From Terebella lapidaria (taxonomy: Eukaryota; Annelida; Polychaeta; Terebellida; Terebellidae): a stretch of 64,000 nucleotides of DNA. This document shows, piece after piece, positions 61,101-64,000 of the stretch; within the stretch, counting starts at the first letter, position 1; each line of letters opens with the position of its first letter. The stretch lies in NCBI GenBank assembly GCA_949152475.1, contig OX424568.1:11693667-11757666 (forward strand). Direction: 5' to 3'. A program made the translations under genes and the position numbers. The notes beneath the pieces are model-generated. The model searched no databases. It worked only from the letters and a program-made list of their open reading frames with translations, and had not been told where the DNA came from.

Positions 61101-62206
61101 TCGCTTCCGGACATGGATCCCGCAGACATGATGGCAGTCCGTGCTCGGCGGTACGATGATGGTCCACCAGCTCATCCAGACCTGTACGGCAGAGTACCAG
61201 AGTACAAGGCTTATGTTCTGATATGAAGGATCATGGACAAGCTTTTCGAAGTTATTGTAATTTTAGGTCATGATGAATTTACGAACATTTCACAGGAGGT
61301 CCCAAGTGGCCTTTTATCATGTAAATGAACCTGCCATGAGAGACCACCTGTCATTTAAGACCACCTTTTTGGGGTCCCTTGGGTGGTCTTAAAACACAGG
61401 ATCCACTGTATTTCTAATAGAATAAATGTAATTCAATTTTTTTTTATAGTTTAGCACTTTTGTTTCTTTCATGGTGACTCTTGGACAAAACGACCAGGTA
61501 GGTACCATGCTTATATTGAGAAAATATTCACAAATACTAGTATAAACCTCAACTTTCATTCAGTGTTTACTATGTTAGACACTCTCCAATCACTGATGAA
61601 ATGCAATAAATTAAATTTGATCACATACTCGCCTCTATAAGTAAAAGGGAAAGGCAGAAATGTAGTGGTAGAATATTGCAATATAAACATTCCGATCACA
61701 AACCTTCTATCCTAGTTCCTGCTGGAACCTGGTAACATCTGTCTCCACCCACGTCCTTGATCAGGAAGTGAGAACAGGAGCCTTTAGCGAACATTGACAG
61801 AACAAAATCACCTGGACACATCCGGCTCTGGCGTATCAGAAACATCCCATCCTGTTTCACTGTGCAAATTGTATAAGACAGACAATGATAAATAGCTTTA
61901 TTAATAACAATCCGTTATTGTAAATAATATTTATTGCAAATCATACATTGATAAATAATTAGGTATTGTGAAAAACACATTTTACTCAAGCTCGTTATAT
62001 TTTATAGTAATTTACCACCTATATTATAGATTGAAATTGTTCAATTGAAATTCTAAAATGCACACAATCAAATTGCAATATTATTTACGTTTCATGAGGG
62101 TATTTTCTGCTCTTGTTCGACTGATTTCCCCATAGAACCAGCGGACCTTGTGGAGGGCCTGCATCATCGCTTCCGCGTCCTCAGTCAGTTTCTTATCCAG
62201 CGTCAT
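55143..62206 (-). CDS. Shark: Shark/HTK16 tyrosine kinase: SH2, ankyrin repeats, SH2, kinase; 18 exons
   Basis: Exons: 62206-62089, 61859-61704, 61181-61035, 60618-60547, 60043-59928, 59592-59452, 59202-59097, 58922-58855, 58581-58444, 58173-58053, 57809-57691, 57520-57469, 57323-57253, 57008-56862, 56604-56419, 56076-55988, 55716-55590, 55343-55143. All introns are GT-AG and the frame is kept for 724 residues. Domains: SH2-1 from W23 ([15 protein letters not shown]), with its phosphotyrosine Arg in FLIRQS (R49); about five ankyrin repeats (132-290); SH2-2 from W300, with FLVRTS (R327); kinase about 446-715 with [12 protein letters not shown] (K481), Glu498, HRDLATRN (D573), DFG (591) and APE (620). 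No key residue is missing. Fly Shark binds the ITAM of the engulfment receptor Draper and signals with Src42A, a Syk-like role in the cytoplasm. ATG 62206 (ACCATGA context) is chosen because the SH2 follows at once. The gene converges with the 50.6-kb gene. Confidence 0.95.
61290..61410. mobile_element. Pogo/Tigger-like terminal fragment in a Shark intron
   Basis: On the minus strand the right side reads TACAGTGGATCCTGTGTTTT, then AAGACCACCC. This matches the CAGTGGATCC... terminal style of pogo-type transposons. GACCACCTGTCATTTAAGAC lies inside. Only one end is clear. Confidence 0.5.
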
Positions 62207-63515
62207 GGTGGTGTCTTCTGGTTACTCGGGCAATCCCAGTATTCTAGGTATCTTCCCCTGATATCATACAGCCAAAAAGAAAGTTTTGTCCTGTATCATG
62301 CGATTCCAATTACATGTTTACAAAAGCCTGTCATTACCTGCTCATATATTTAGCATTTTCTGTTAAGATATATTTATGTGAATGTATTATCCATTTTCTT
62401 ACCCAAATATATAATTGCTTTTCTATAACACTGCTATTCTTCTTTTGACACCACATCACACAAAGCCACAGATTTCATGTTTTCCCTTGGAAAATGTGAC
62501 TATGGGCTTATTTCTGTAAATGGTGGAAACTTTTTATTCACATATAAAATTCATGTAGAATTCAATTGCTCATGTACAAAATCAATAGAGATGAGGGAAT
62601 TTCTTATCAGATTAAAATTAAATACATATGTTACATTGTAATCGAAACTTCAATTTTTGTCTACAATCTAGAATGAAAAATACAGCCACTCGAGTAGGTA
62701 AGTAATTCACTCTGAGGTGGATGGCCCGACCCACAGAGTAAAGTAGCTTTACCTACCACTGGAGCTGCTTATCACTGAAATCACATCGATTGCACACAAT
62801 CTCATAAATGTAAATATAAGTTTACTTTAATATCAAAATCAATATGTATACAACAAGAAAATGCGGCTACTAGTAACTGCGGGAGACGACATTAGAGCTC
62901 GAGCAAGTCATCAGCACCACGACAGCTGAATGTATCTTACACAACGTTACCCTCTCCCCCCCCCCCCAAAAAAAAAAACCCAGAAGCTATCATTTCCTCC
63001 CCCTGCATGATTATGATTCCGATTCATTTCCGTATATTAGGATGAAAAACATGGCCTACTTCATTCATATTCCTAATAAGTAAACATTTATTTTAAAATC
63101 AATCAATGGAACAGATACGCCTGCTAAAATGATATTTAGGGATATCCTCATTAAGATATCCCTAAAACATTGGAAACTATGAGGAATATCTGCATCTGAT
63201 ATCATCAGATATAGCCTAACACATGCCTTTACTCATGTTACTGGGCAAATTAAAAGACCAGTTTAAAATAAAAAGGTTTCGCAACCCAGCACGGAATATC
63301 AGCTTAATTGTCATGTGATGAAATACGTCAAATTACGGTAAATGTAGCCGTGGTACTGCAGACGAATCGTTGTGTTCACTTCATAACGCCAAAGATGCCT
63401 ACACGCAGATGCCCACATGCATGTATGCATGCACGAATTGCTGAACAGAAAATTGTGTTCCAAAATACGCGTGATTGTGGTAAAATTTGCTTTTGCATTC
63501 TGGGAACGTCAATTT
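62207..63515 (-). other. Probable first intron and 5' UTR of Shark
   Basis: A possible acceptor (minus strand ATGATATCAG|GGGAAG, around 62260) lies shortly before the start codon, so the 5' UTR is likely split, with its first part near the promoter at 63.5 kb. No other exon is recognised. A run of 12 C followed by A lies at about 62956-62978. Confidence 0.4.
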
Positions 63516-63520
63516 CCACC

Positions 63521-63540
63521 GGCTCCGCCATTTTGAGACG
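63521..63540 (-). promoter_or_regulatory. Probable Shark core promoter with a YY1-like motif
   Basis: The minus strand reads TCAAAATGGCGGAGCC, a YY1-type motif in the sense direction of Shark, the usual place for a TATA-less start site. About 1.3 kb separates it from the start codon, which fits a 5' UTR intron. The ATG inside the motif opens a 51-codon frame (63531-63376, MAEPVEIDVPRMQK) that could be an upstream frame or an untested alternative first exon. Confidence 0.45.
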
Positions 63541-64000
63541 TTTTTAATATGAACATTTTACGTAATTTTCTCAAACCTAACACATCGATTTATGCCTAAA
63601 ATATCTGTGGATTAGTCAAAGTTTCCCATCAATTCGAGAGATTTATGTTAAGGACAAACGTTTACATGCCAAAACGAGCGTCGATAGGTTGGCATGAAAC
63701 CTCCATAAAAAAGCACATAGACATGTAGAGGGTTGGTGGCTTCGCCCCCAACGCTCTAATGTCAAAAAAAATCTTATGATCTTAGTGAAACGGTCCCCTG
63801 GCCCTGGTCACTACTTGATTTGTGACAGTGCGCCACTGCAGGACGGATCAGTCACCTGCAGTGCAGTCACAGTGCAGTGCTGCAGTGCAGTCAGAGTGGG
63901 CCAGTGGGGGGAGGGGGTGGGGTGGCGGAGGCAGGGCGGAGGGGGGGGTCAAAATTCAAGTACTTCGGACACGCAAAAAAATGCCGTGACACAACCTGGT
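63541..64000. other. Sequence upstream of Shark with CTGCAG and G-rich runs
   Basis: A CTGCAGTGCAGTCACAGTGC-type minisatellite lies at about 63856-63893. A strongly G-rich segment follows at 63898-63948 (tracts of 3 to 8 G) and could form a quadruplex. No gene is seen. Confidence 0.55.

Noticed and set aside
63376-63531. 51-residue protein starting MAEPVEIDVPRMQK as the true Shark N-terminus
   Set aside because: It stops before any splice donor I can support, and the SH2 domain follows immediately after the ATG at 62206. Left as a possible upstream frame.

Overview
The window is nuclear DNA of an animal. It is AT-rich, its genes are split by GT-AG introns, and transposon-derived repeats are dense. 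A complete Shark-type tyrosine kinase (a family absent from vertebrates as far as I know) points to an invertebrate. The many CATGTA-rich stretches and GACG-type repeat tails fit a marine invertebrate such as a mollusc, brachiopod or non-vertebrate deuterostome. I cannot name the species.

Four genes are supported. (1) 11.9-15.8 kb, plus strand: a three-exon RAMP4/SERP1 gene, a small tail-anchored ER protein, with an ERSE-II-like stress element just upstream. (2) 19.5-46 kb, minus strand: a TSC22-domain gene (TSC22D/bunched type). A 603-codon exon at 44.1-45.9 kb and three further candidate first exons (29.1, 26.4 and 22.4 kb) all end in the same splice phase and can join the two shared 3' exons that encode the leucine zipper. 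(3) 50.6-51.1 kb, plus strand: a 174-residue protein of unknown role, perhaps a ciliary microtubule inner protein. (4) 55.1-62.2 kb, minus strand: an 18-exon gene for a Shark/HTK16 kinase (SH2, ankyrin repeats, SH2, kinase), read in frame from start to stop, with a probable promoter near 63.5 kb. RAMP4 and TSC22D converge, as do the 50.6-kb gene and Shark.

The first 11 kb and the spaces between genes are repeats. Several are self-complementary elements with recognisable ends: a TA-flanked element with 456-bp internal tandem units (0.5-2.5 kb), a 1.4-kb palindrome (4.2-5.6 kb), a foldback with ATTCA target duplications (9.1-10.2 kb), a hAT-like element with an 8-bp target duplication (39.9-40.6 kb) and a foldback bounded by TTAA (47.9-48.8 kb). 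At 10.3-10.7 kb lies a miniature LTR-type element whose two terminal repeats each carry tRNA-like A and B boxes. Satellite blocks with about 147-bp and 132-bp periods lie at 53-54 kb and 37.9-38.3 kb.

Exons were read by eye from open frames, splice sites and family knowledge. Nothing was checked against transcripts or databases.
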